This document shows, one piece after another, positions 1-5,303 of a stretch of 5,590 nt of DNA. The stretch is from an uncultured Mycoplasmatota bacterium (lineage in GTDB: Bacteria; Bacillota_I; Bacilli_A; RF39; UBA660). A program made the translations under genes and the position numbers. Every line of letters begins with the position of its first letter. The stretch's first letter is position 1. The stretch covers positions 1 to 5,590 of the forward strand of contig CANRVM010000075.1 in assembly GCA_947643295.1 (NCBI GenBank), given 5' to 3'. The notes under the pieces are model-generated. The model was not told the origin of the DNA, did not search any database, and was given only the letters and a program-made list of their open reading frames with translations.

Positions 1-80
1 AATTTGCAATTTTTATAATTTATGCCTATAATATAGTTACGCAAGAAGTCTATTACTATTTTTGTTCTATATTTTTATTT

Positions 81-105
81 AAAGTCTACAAAAAGTAGAC
101 TTTTT
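81..105 (+). terminator. Probable intrinsic terminator of an upstream gene outside the window
   Basis: A perfect 9-bp stem pairs AAAGTCTAC (81-89) with GTAGACTTT (95-103) around a five-A loop, and the descending arm runs into a TTTTT tract (101-105). Only three of the nine pairs are G-C, so the hairpin is weak by terminator standards, and the T run is short. No complete gene precedes it here, so it would end a transcript entering from the left. Confidence 0.45.
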
Positions 106-472
106 AGTGTGCCAATCATGGTAAAATAAGTAATTATCAAATTTTTAACTCTCCAACTATATTGTCCTAATTGATAAGGACTAGTCCATTACAATAGAAA
201 ATATTTTAGTACTAGATAGTTATAACTTCTCTTTTCTAACATAAAAAACTAGATAAGATTCATCAATAGTAGAAAGTATAGTTACACTAGTTATTGATAG
301 TATCTTGCTAAGTTTCATTTATTATAATTGGTTTTCTTATTCCTAGTCTTTAAGATTAACATTATTATTTCACTTTTAAAAAGGACTATTATTTTAGTTA
401 TAAGATAAAGATAATTATCAAAGATTGGGTGAAAATTAGAATTACTTATTCCATTAATTGTCAAAAAGAATT
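106..472. other. AT-rich non-coding spacer with no recognisable gene
   Basis: Stop codons are dense in all six frames and no start with a Shine-Dalgarno site opens a useful frame. No tRNA, riboswitch or mobile-element end was recognised. What can be seen: a perfect palindrome GGACTAGTCC (178-187), whose left half also pairs with GTCCT at 164-168; a perfect palindrome GATAATTATC (410-419); an 11-base repeat TAATTATCAAA at 131-141 and 412-422; and TAGATAAGATT at 250-260, repeated at 595-605 in the leader of the next gene. None is strong enough to assign a role. The stretch could be intergenic DNA or a decayed gene. Confidence 0.4.
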
Positions 473-502
473 AAAAAGTAAAAAGGTAACATTTTACTTT
501 TT
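473..502. repeat. Inverted repeat next to the promoter (operator or weak hairpin)
   Basis: AAAAAGTAAAA (473-483) and TTTTACTTTTT (492-502) are an exact 11-bp inverted repeat around AGGTAACA. It lies directly upstream of the extended -10 element and is centred on the place where a -35 box would be. It may therefore be a regulator site. The alternative is an AT-rich terminator-like hairpin; with one G-C pair it would be very unstable as RNA. Confidence 0.3.
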
Positions 503-503
503 G

Positions 504-512
504 TGATATAAT
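504..512 (+). promoter_or_regulatory. Extended -10 promoter for the DUF3781-ferredoxin gene
   Basis: TGATATAAT is an exact extended -10 (TGN followed by TATAAT at 507-512). The corresponding -35 position (about 484-489, AGGTAA) does not resemble TTGACA, which suits an extended -10 promoter or one needing an activator. Transcription would begin near 519, giving a leader of about 110 nt before the TTG start at 632. No better promoter is visible between 520 and 631. Confidence 0.55.
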
Positions 513-617
513 AATTAAGACTAAATGAAATTAAAAACAATCAATTGTCTATCAATTAATTAAAAGAAAAGATGATGTATCTTTCACGAGAAAATAGATA
601 AGATTAAAATTTAGGAT

Positions 618-624
618 GGGGAGG
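618..624 (+). promoter_or_regulatory. Ribosome binding site fixing a TTG start
   Basis: GGGGAGG stands 7 nt before the TTG at 632. No in-frame ATG is near, so this strong site is the main reason to accept the TTG as start codon. Confidence 0.75.
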
Positions 625-631
625 AAATAAA

Positions 632-1090
632 TTGGTACAAAAAGAAGTATTGTTATTGAACTTAGATAAAATTCATACAACAGATTTAGGTGTTGATAGG
701 ATAAAAAAGAATCTTTGTTTGGATACAAATGATGTTGTAAAATATTGTATTCATAAAATTTTAAATAGAGATTGTATTATCTATCAAGAAGGTAAAAATT
801 GGTATTGTGAAACCGATTCAATTAAAATTACTATTAATGCTAGTAGTTATACCATTATTACTGCTCATAAAGTAAATAATGGTAAGAGTAAGAAATTAGA
901 TAAAAATCTATGTATTAGAAAAGATAAATGCCCAAAAAATCATCAGTGTAAAGCAGTTAATATTTGTCCTGTTACCGCCTTATCTCAAAAAGAGGGGGAA
1001 GCACCAGAAGTGGATGAAACAAAATGTATTGCTTGTGGCAAATGCATAGCACTTTGTCCTAAAAAAGTCTTCGCATTAGAAAAAAATTAA
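632..1090 (+). CDS. DUF3781-type domain fused to a 4Fe-4S ferredoxin-like domain
   Basis: The 152-residue protein has two parts. Residues 5-80 resemble the DUF3781 family as I remember it (a short domain of unknown function in Bacillota), including the segments HTTDLGVDRIKKNL and SYTIITAHK. Residues 91-152 form a two-motif iron-sulfur domain. The second motif is a standard C-x2-C-x2-C-x3-CP (Cys132, 135, 138, 142). The first is atypical: Cys94, 100, 106 and 112 at regular C-x5 spacing, ending in CP and including CPKNHQC. No signal peptide or membrane segment is seen, so it should be cytoplasmic and probably carries electrons or senses redox state. The partner is unknown. The start is TTG with GGGGAGG 7 nt upstream. 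The next gene follows without a G-C-containing terminator hairpin, so readthrough into the regulator is possible. The fold assignment of the C-terminal half is firm; the N-terminal family name is less so, and the function is not known. Confidence 0.88.
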   Translation: MVQKEVLLLNLDKIHTTDLGVDRIKKNLCLDTNDVVKYCIHKILNRDCIIYQEGKNWYCETDSIKITINASSYTIITAHKVNNGKSKKLDKNLCIRKDKCPKNHQCKAVNICPVTALSQKEGEAPEVDETKCIACGKCIALCPKKVFALEKN

Positions 1091-1145
1091 TTATTAAAAT
1101 ATTTTTTAAGAGGAGTCTTTCTAGTTGATATTTCATATACAAAAA

Positions 1146-1153
1146 GGGTGAGG
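1146..1153 (+). promoter_or_regulatory. Ribosome binding site deciding the response-regulator start
   Basis: GGGTGAGG contains GGTGA (1147-1151), which complements the 16S rRNA tail and ends 5 nt before TTG at 1157. The in-frame GTG at 1148 lies inside this site and has nothing comparable upstream. TTG at 1157 is therefore preferred, which makes the protein begin MKKILIVEDD. Confidence 0.6.
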
Positions 1154-1156
1154 AAA

Positions 1157-1819
1157 TTGAAAAAAATATTAATCGTAGAAGATGATAGTAGTGTTCATCA
1201 TATCTTACAAGAATTATTAAAATCAAAGAACTATCTTACTTATCATGCTTATTCCGGAGGAGAAGCATTATTGTTACTAGAAAAAGAATCATATGATTTA
1301 ATATTACTTGATCTTATGTTACCTGGAATTAGTGGAGAAGAGATACTTACCAAAATAAAAAATATCCCTATGATAGTCTTAAGTGCAAAGGCAAGTAGTG
1401 ATGATAAAGTAAGCTGTTTATTAAAAGGAGCGAGTGACTATATCACAAAACCTTTTGATAGTAAGGAGTTACTAGCAAGAATCGAAGTTCAGTTAAGAAA
1501 AAATGAGAGATTTAGTTTGCATGAGAAATTACGATACAAAGAATTAGAATTAGTAGATGATAATCATACTCTTTTTGTTTCTAATGAGAAAATAGGCTTA
1601 ACAAGAACAGAATATGCAATTATCAAACAACTATTATTAAATCCTACCCAAGTGATTACTAAAAATAAATTATTAGATTTGATACGAATGGATACCGAAG
1701 ATTGTGATGAAGCTTCCTTAAGAGTACATATGAGTAATATTAGGAGAAAGATTCGAAAGCATACTAATATGGAGTATATCGAATCCATTTGGGGAATTGG
1801 GTTTAAAATAAAAGAGTAA
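1157..1819 (+). CDS. OmpR/PhoB-family response regulator
   Basis: A cytoplasmic DNA-binding regulator of 220 residues, normal for the family. The receiver domain (1-118) has the acidic pair Asp9-Asp10, the phospho-acceptor Asp52 in LILLDLMLPG, the switch residue Ser76 in IVLSAKAS, and Lys98 followed by Pro99 in YITKPF. The C-terminal winged helix (about 125-220) has the recognition-helix region ASLRVHMSNIRRKI and the closing IWGIGFKI, typical of OmpR-type effectors. The kinase encoded at 3643-4524 is the likely phosphate donor. A longer reading from GTG at 1148 would add three residues (MRK) before the TTG start; I prefer TTG at 1157 because the ribosome site overlaps the GTG and because family members usually begin MKKILIVEDD. 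The TTAAC repeats that follow the stop codon are its probable target. No clear promoter lies directly upstream, so it may be transcribed from the promoter at 504-512 or from a weak unseen one. Confidence 0.93.
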   Translation: MKKILIVEDDSSVHHILQELLKSKNYLTYHAYSGGEALLLLEKESYDLILLDLMLPGISGEEILTKIKNIPMIVLSAKASSDDKVSCLLKGASDYITKPFDSKELLARIEVQLRKNERFSLHEKLRYKELELVDDNHTLFVSNEKIGLTRTEYAIIKQLLLNPTQVITKNKLLDLIRMDTEDCDEASLRVHMSNIRRKIRKHTNMEYIESIWGIGFKIKE

Positions 1820-1822
1820 ATT

Positions 1823-1862
1823 TTAACAAAATCTTAACAAAATCTTAACCATTTTCTTAACA
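1823..1862 (+). promoter_or_regulatory. Four direct TTAAC repeats, probable response-regulator operator
   Basis: TTAAC occurs at 1823-1827, 1834-1838, 1845-1849 and 1857-1861, with start-to-start spacing of 11, 11 and 12 bp. Three copies extend to TTAACA and the last three are preceded by C, giving CTTAAC. The spacing of about one helical turn places all copies on one face of the DNA, which is how OmpR/PhoB-family dimers bind head to tail; the Bacillus PhoP box is also built of TTAACA-like repeats about 11 bp apart. The array begins four bases after the regulator's stop codon and ends just before the -10 of the transporter gene, so activation of that gene by the neighbouring regulator is the simplest reading. 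Confidence 0.7.
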
Positions 1863-1868
1863 CTTTTC

Positions 1869-1877
1869 TATTAAAAT
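1869..1877 (+). promoter_or_regulatory. Probable -10 region of the transporter promoter
   Basis: TATTAAAAT contains two overlapping -10-like hexamers, TATTAA (1869-1874) and TAAAAT (1872-1877). The -35 position is occupied by the third TTAAC repeat and is a poor match to TTGACA, as expected for a promoter that depends on an OmpR-type activator. Transcription would start near 1880-1884, leaving a short leader before the AAAGGAG ribosome site (1887-1893). Confidence 0.45.
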
Positions 1878-1900
1878 GAACATTAGAAAGGAGAAAGATT

Positions 1901-2812
1901 ATGGAAATAGTTTTAGAAACGAAGCATCTTGAAAAGAAATATAAAAATTTTAAAGTTTTAAATGACGTTAATATCCATATTGAAAAGGGTGCGATATATG
2001 GTCTGATTGGAAGGAATGGAGCAGGAAAAACAACATTAATTCGAATCATTTGTGGATTACAAAAACCAACAAACGGGACTTATGCAATATATGGAAAAGA
2101 TAGTCCTAGTGATATTTTAAGGGTTAGAAAGAGAATGGGAGGAATCATTGAAACCCCTTCTATTTATAAAGAAATGAGCGCAAAAGATAACCTGATAGAA
2201 CAATATAAATTGGTTGGAATGCCAAGTCTTGATGGCATAGATGAATTACTAAAATTAGTAGGACTAGAGGGTACTGGAAAGAAAAAGGCAAAGAATTTTT
2301 CTTTAGGAATGAAGCAAAGACTAGGAATTGCTATCGCTCTTGCCAGTAATCCAGATTTCTTAATTTTGGATGAACCCATTAATGGTTTAGATCCACAAGG
2401 AATCATTGAAATGAGAGAGTTGATTTTAAAACTGAATAAAGAAAAAAGAATAACCATCTTAATATCTAGCCATTATCTAGATGAATTATCGAAAATAGCT
2501 ACTCATTATGGATTTTTGGACCATGGAAGTATTATCAAAGAAATCGCTAGTTTAGATTTGATGAAAAAATTGAAGCATAAAATAAAGTTAAAGGTAAAGA
2601 ATCAAAAAGAGTTTGTAAAGTATTTTGAAGAAAAGAAAATTTCTTATGAAGTAATTGATTCGAAAACAATTAACGTTTATGGGAAACATAATTTATCCCA
2701 ATTTATTATGGACTTATCGAAGAAGAATTTAGTTGCAGAAGAGGTTCATGAGCAAGAAGAGTCATTAGAGAATTATTACATGAATTTAATTGGAGGTAGT
2801 AAGAATGATTAA
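1901..2812 (+). CDS. ABC transporter ATP-binding protein, BcrA/LanF (peptide resistance) type
   Basis: The ATPase subunit of an ABC-2 type exporter, 303 residues. In order: Walker A GRNGAGKT (37-44); the Q-loop region GGIIETPSIY, where the usual glutamine is Glu84; signature FSLGMKQR (133-140); Walker B FLILDEP (153-159); D-loop NGLDP (161-165); and the switch His191 in SSHYLDE. All catalytic elements are intact. The glutamate with the following TPSIYKEMSAKDNL matches ATPases of bacitracin and lantibiotic self-protection (BcrA, LanF; the 'E-loop' described in NukF). Residues 225-303 form an accessory C-terminal region, common in this group. ATG start with AAAGGAG 7 nt upstream. The end overlaps the permease start by 8 nt, so the two are translationally coupled subunits. 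Family and ATPase role are secure; the transported compound is inferred only as an antimicrobial peptide or other envelope-active molecule. Confidence 0.93.
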   Translation: MEIVLETKHLEKKYKNFKVLNDVNIHIEKGAIYGLIGRNGAGKTTLIRIICGLQKPTNGTYAIYGKDSPSDILRVRKRMGGIIETPSIYKEMSAKDNLIEQYKLVGMPSLDGIDELLKLVGLEGTGKKKAKNFSLGMKQRLGIAIALASNPDFLILDEPINGLDPQGIIEMRELILKLNKEKRITILISSHYLDELSKIATHYGFLDHGSIIKEIASLDLMKKLKHKIKLKVKNQKEFVKYFEEKKISYEVIDSKTINVYGKHNLSQFIMDLSKKNLVAEEVHEQEESLENYYMNLIGGSKND

Positions 2813-3629
2813 ATTATTAGATGCTGGTTTTACAAGATTACGAAAGAATCGATTGTTTTGGATACTTTCTCTGTTTAGTATTGGTCTTGCTTTGTTTATG
2901 ATTTATACGAGATACAGTGATATGAAAACATATCATGATATCATAGAAGTAGAGCAAATTATGCTGAATTATTCTACTATGATAGGAATTGTTATTGCAA
3001 TATTTACTAGTTTATTTTTAGGAGTAGAATATTCGGATGGAACAATAAGAAATAAAATTATGATAGGTCATAAAAGAATTCATATTTATTTATCTAATTT
3101 CATCCTTATTGTACTAACAAGTTTAGCTTCATATGTTTTATTTTTAGGAATAGTTGCTTGTCTTGGAATACCACTATTTGGTGATATCACTATGGAATTT
3201 AGAGATTTACTTATGTTGTTAGGGTGTATCTTTGTAACAGTGATTGCCTATTCTAGTATCTTTACTTTTTTGGCTAGTGTTATTTCGAATAAAACAATTA
3301 CAGCAATAGCTTCCATTTTGTTAGCTTTTCTTTTAATGATGGTAGCTCTAACTTGTCTTAATATTTTAGAAACTCCAAAAACGATACAAGAAGCATCCAT
3401 AGTAGATGGCGAGACAAAAATAAAAACAGTACCAAATCCTAAATACCCAAGTAAAGAAAAAAGAATGTTATATAAAACTTTACTTGATGTGAATCCAGCT
3501 GGTCAAATGTTCCAAATAGCGGGAAGAATGACACCAAATCTAAGTGTTTTTCCACTTTATTCTTTAGGAATGATAGTGATATTTACTGGAGTAGGACTAA
3601 TTTTATTTCGAAAAAAAGAATTAAGATAA
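2805..3629 (+). CDS. ABC-2 type transporter permease, partner of the preceding ATPase
   Basis: A 274-residue integral membrane protein with six hydrophobic segments at about 17-35, 56-73, 96-120, 134-159, 163-186 and 249-268. This is the usual topology of BcrB/LanE-type half permeases. EYSDGTIRNKIMIGHKR (75-91), after the second helix, is the typical cytoplasmic motif of ABC-2 permeases that contacts the ATPase. A polar stretch of about 60 residues (187-248, including VPNPKYP and the LLDVNPAGQ segment) separates helices 5 and 6 and should face outside if the N terminus is cytoplasmic. ATG at 2805 is chosen because GGAGG (2792-2796) stands 8 nt before it; a TTG at 2790 is in frame, but reading from it would place the ribosome site inside the gene. 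The start overlaps the ATPase stop. It probably exports or expels peptide from the membrane together with the ATPase; the substrate is not determined. Confidence 0.9.
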   Translation: MIKLLDAGFTRLRKNRLFWILSLFSIGLALFMIYTRYSDMKTYHDIIEVEQIMLNYSTMIGIVIAIFTSLFLGVEYSDGTIRNKIMIGHKRIHIYLSNFILIVLTSLASYVLFLGIVACLGIPLFGDITMEFRDLLMLLGCIFVTVIAYSSIFTFLASVISNKTITAIASILLAFLLMMVALTCLNILETPKTIQEASIVDGETKIKTVPNPKYPSKEKRMLYKTLLDVNPAGQMFQIAGRMTPNLSVFPLYSLGMIVIFTGVGLILFRKKELR

Positions 3630-3642
3630 GAAGGTGATGATG

Positions 3643-4524
3643 ATGAATATTTGGTTTTCTTTCTTTTTAATTGTTTGTGGTATTTCTATATTCTTAATCA
3701 TGAAAATAAGAATCATGAAAAGAGAACTAAAAAATATCTGTCAAATGTTACCAGAAATGATTGATACTGATACGAATTGCCTAATTACGATAAATACAAA
3801 GGATAAAGAGTTAAAAAGACTCGCTACTACATTAAATGAAAACTTAAAAAAATTGCGAAAGTTAGAAATCGAATATAAACAAGGAAACCAAGAATTAAAA
3901 TCATCTATCACTAATATTTCACATGATTTAAGAACACCTCTTACTGCCATAAGAGGTTATCTTGATTTATTAGAAGATAAGAATCTAAACCAGAAACAAC
4001 GTAAGTATATAAAAATAATAAATAGAAAAGTAGAAGAATTGACTTTTCTTTCGGACGAGTTATTTGATTTTTCAAAGGGAATGGATACGTTTCAAAGTCT
4101 AGAAAAAAAGGAAGTCGTTTTAAATGACTTGTTAGAAGATGTGGTAGCTAGTTTTTATGGGTTATTTTTAAAATATCATATCACACCAACGATTGATATC
4201 TGTAAAAAGAAAGTAAGAACATTCTTAAATGAAGTTCTAGTAAAAAGAGTATTTGAAAATATCATCTCGAATGGAATAAAATATGGGGAAGGTGACTTTA
4301 GGATAAAGTTGGATCAAGAAGGGATGATAGAGTTTTCAAATAGAACCTCTATTCTAGATAAGGTAAGTCTAGAAAAATTATTTAATCGATACTATACCGT
4401 AGAAAATGCTGAAAAAGCAAATGGAATAGGTTTATCTATTGCAAAACAATTTGTAGAGTTAATGAATGGAGAAATAAAAGCGGTTTATCAGGATGGTTTT
4501 TTTATTATCCAAATAAAGTTTTAA
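3643..4524 (+). CDS. Sensor histidine kinase with one membrane helix and no external sensor domain
   Basis: The 293-residue kinase probably phosphorylates the regulator at 1157-1819. Residues 4-20 form a single membrane helix followed by Lys/Arg (21-27), so the kinase body is cytoplasmic and only a few residues lie outside. A charged helical linker (about 50-88) leads to the dimerisation domain with the phosphorylated His94 in SHDLRTPL. The ATPase domain shows the N-box (Asn206 and Asn210 in FENIISNGIKYG), the F-box LFNRYYT (246-252) and the G2 box GIGLSIAKQ (261-269). The G1 box is not the usual DxGxG: the position reads IEFSNRTS, with Asn233 where aspartate is expected. I remember similar FSN sequences in kinases beside peptide-resistance ABC transporters, so it may be a family trait, not a defect. 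ATG at 3643 is chosen from four successive candidates (GTG 3634; ATG 3637, 3640, 3643) because AAGGTGA (3631-3637) ends 5 nt before it. It lies 13 nt after the permease and is probably cotranscribed. Confidence 0.9.
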   Translation: MNIWFSFFLIVCGISIFLIMKIRIMKRELKNICQMLPEMIDTDTNCLITINTKDKELKRLATTLNENLKKLRKLEIEYKQGNQELKSSITNISHDLRTPLTAIRGYLDLLEDKNLNQKQRKYIKIINRKVEELTFLSDELFDFSKGMDTFQSLEKKEVVLNDLLEDVVASFYGLFLKYHITPTIDICKKKVRTFLNEVLVKRVFENIISNGIKYGEGDFRIKLDQEGMIEFSNRTSILDKVSLEKLFNRYYTVENAEKANGIGLSIAKQFVELMNGEIKAVYQDGFFIIQIKF

Positions 4525-4586
4525 GGAAAGTAGAAAAAGTCATAGATGATTACCGTATTTTTGAATCATTTCGAAAAAGAAATTGA

Positions 4587-4615
4587 TTGAATATAGGTAA
4601 AATTTATCATACAAT
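4587..4615 (+). promoter_or_regulatory. Probable sigma-A-type promoter for the flavodoxin-like gene
   Basis: TTGAAT (4587-4592) and TACAAT (4610-4615) are separated by exactly 17 bp, four and five matches respectively to the consensus hexamers. An overlapping alternative is TTGATT (4583-4588) with TATCAT (4605-4610) at 16 bp. Transcription would start near 4622, about 45 nt before the ATG. This indicates that the flavodoxin gene is separate from the transporter operon, although no clear terminator is seen between them. Confidence 0.55.
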
Positions 4616-4667
4616 AATAGTAGTGAATATTTATAAATTAGAATGAGGGAATTATTTTGGAGGATAG

Positions 4668-5156
4668 ATGAAAACATTAATTATTTATGCGAGTAAAACA
4701 GGAACAGTAGAAAAATGTGTTACTTATATCAAACAGAAACGAAAAGATATGGAAGCAGTTTCTATTTATAATTTATCAAAATCGATAGAAGAGTATGATT
4801 GTATTATCATAGGAAGTCCTATTCGAATGGGATTACTAGATAAGAAGATAAAAGATTTTATATTAAGAAATAAGGAATGCTTAAAAAGAAAGAGAACGGC
4901 TTATTTTATTTGTTGTTGTTTTCAGGAAAATTTTAAAACTTACTTTGAACAAAATATTCCGAAAGATTTATTAGAAAATGCGATTGCCTTTGACTCCTTT
5001 GGAGGAGAATTAGATACCAAAAAGCAAAAAGGTTTTGATAAGATTATGGTAAAAATAGTAAGTAAAATGATTAAGGAAAATAACAAAGCCAAAATACTTA
5101 CAGAGAATATAGAGTCATTTTTAGAAAAAATAAAGGATGATAAAATATCTTCATAA
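4668..5156 (+). CDS. Flavodoxin-domain protein, HemG-like (Flavodoxin_5 type)
   Basis: A 162-residue cytoplasmic FMN-binding protein. The N-terminal strand and phosphate loop IIYASKTGTVEKC (5-17) have the flavodoxin TxT/S pattern (Ser9, Thr11, Gly12, Thr13). The second strand ends in IIIGSPIRMG (46-55), a flavin-contacting loop. The region FDSFGGELDTKKQKGFDKIMVKIVSKMI (108-135) resembles the conserved C-terminal part of HemG-type flavodoxins, which in enterobacteria oxidise protoporphyrinogen. Haem synthesis need not be its role here: many Bacillota carry such proteins as general flavodoxins. Three cysteines in a row (82-84, in FICCCF) lie on a core strand; paired cysteines there are familiar in the family, and the third may be incidental. 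GGAGG (4659-4663) stands 4 nt before the ATG, slightly close. It has its own promoter and ends with TAA; no terminator is evident downstream. Confidence 0.85.
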   Translation: MKTLIIYASKTGTVEKCVTYIKQKRKDMEAVSIYNLSKSIEEYDCIIIGSPIRMGLLDKKIKDFILRNKECLKRKRTAYFICCCFQENFKTYFEQNIPKDLLENAIAFDSFGGELDTKKQKGFDKIMVKIVSKMIKENNKAKILTENIESFLEKIKDDKISS

Positions 5157-5204
5157 TAGATTTTTGTGCTGGAAGTAGAACCATAAGTAGAGGGATTGTT
5201 CTTT

Positions 5205-5229
5205 TTATGTTAAGTTGTGTTAAACATAA
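5205..5229. repeat. Inverted repeat overlapping the NUDIX promoter (possible operator)
   Basis: TTATGTT (5205-5211) and AACATAA (5223-5229) are exact inverted repeats separated by 11 bases. The right arm touches the -35 box of the next promoter, so a dimeric repressor or activator could bind here. It has no T tract and is not a good terminator. A chance match in AT-rich DNA is possible. Confidence 0.28.
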
Positions 5230-5257
5230 TGACTGATAAATAAAAATAAGGTATAAT
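5229..5257 (+). promoter_or_regulatory. Probable sigma-A-type promoter for the NUDIX gene
   Basis: A perfect TATAAT (5252-5257) is preceded at 17 bp by ATGACT (5229-5234), four of six matches to TTGACA. The start of transcription would be near 5264, about 40 nt before the ATG. Confidence 0.6.
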
Positions 5258-5303
5258 AAGATTAGAGATAAACAAAAGAAAAAATAGCTAAAGGAGTAAG
5301 ATA

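Noticed and set aside
3..98. Open frame at the left edge that could be the end of an upstream gene
   Set aside because: It is only about 31 codons, extremely rich in Phe, Ile and Tyr, and its stop falls inside the terminator-like hairpin. Nothing in it is recognisable, and AT-rich spacer gives such frames by chance.
262..298. ATCAATA/TATTGAT inverted repeat
   Set aside because: Seven AT-rich pairs around a 23-base loop are expected by chance in this composition.
181..346. Five CTAG tetranucleotides in the non-coding spacer as a possible signal
   Set aside because: CTAG is equally easy to find in the coding regions of this window, so it is not depleted in this genome and the cluster is not special.
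410..419. GATAATTATC palindrome as a Fur box
   Set aside because: It matches only the core of the GATAAT-type repeat, lacks the outer arms, and is not near a promoter of an iron-related transporter.
526..564. Twelve-codon frame beginning MKLKTINC in the leader of the first gene
   Set aside because: No Shine-Dalgarno site precedes the ATG and it starts only a few bases after the expected transcription start.
1080..1107. A-run/T-run pairing after the ferredoxin-fusion gene as a terminator
   Set aside because: The stem would be made only of A-T pairs and would not stop transcription reliably.
1564..1788. Minus-strand open frames inside the regulator, ATPase and kinase genes (also 1834-2049, 2164-2457 and 3741-3950)
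   Set aside because: They are shadows of well-supported + strand genes, without ribosome sites or recognisable domains.
4544..4571. Stem ATGATT/AATCAT after the kinase gene as a terminator
   Set aside because: The loop is 12 nt, the stem is short and AT-rich with a G-T pair at the base, and no T tract follows.
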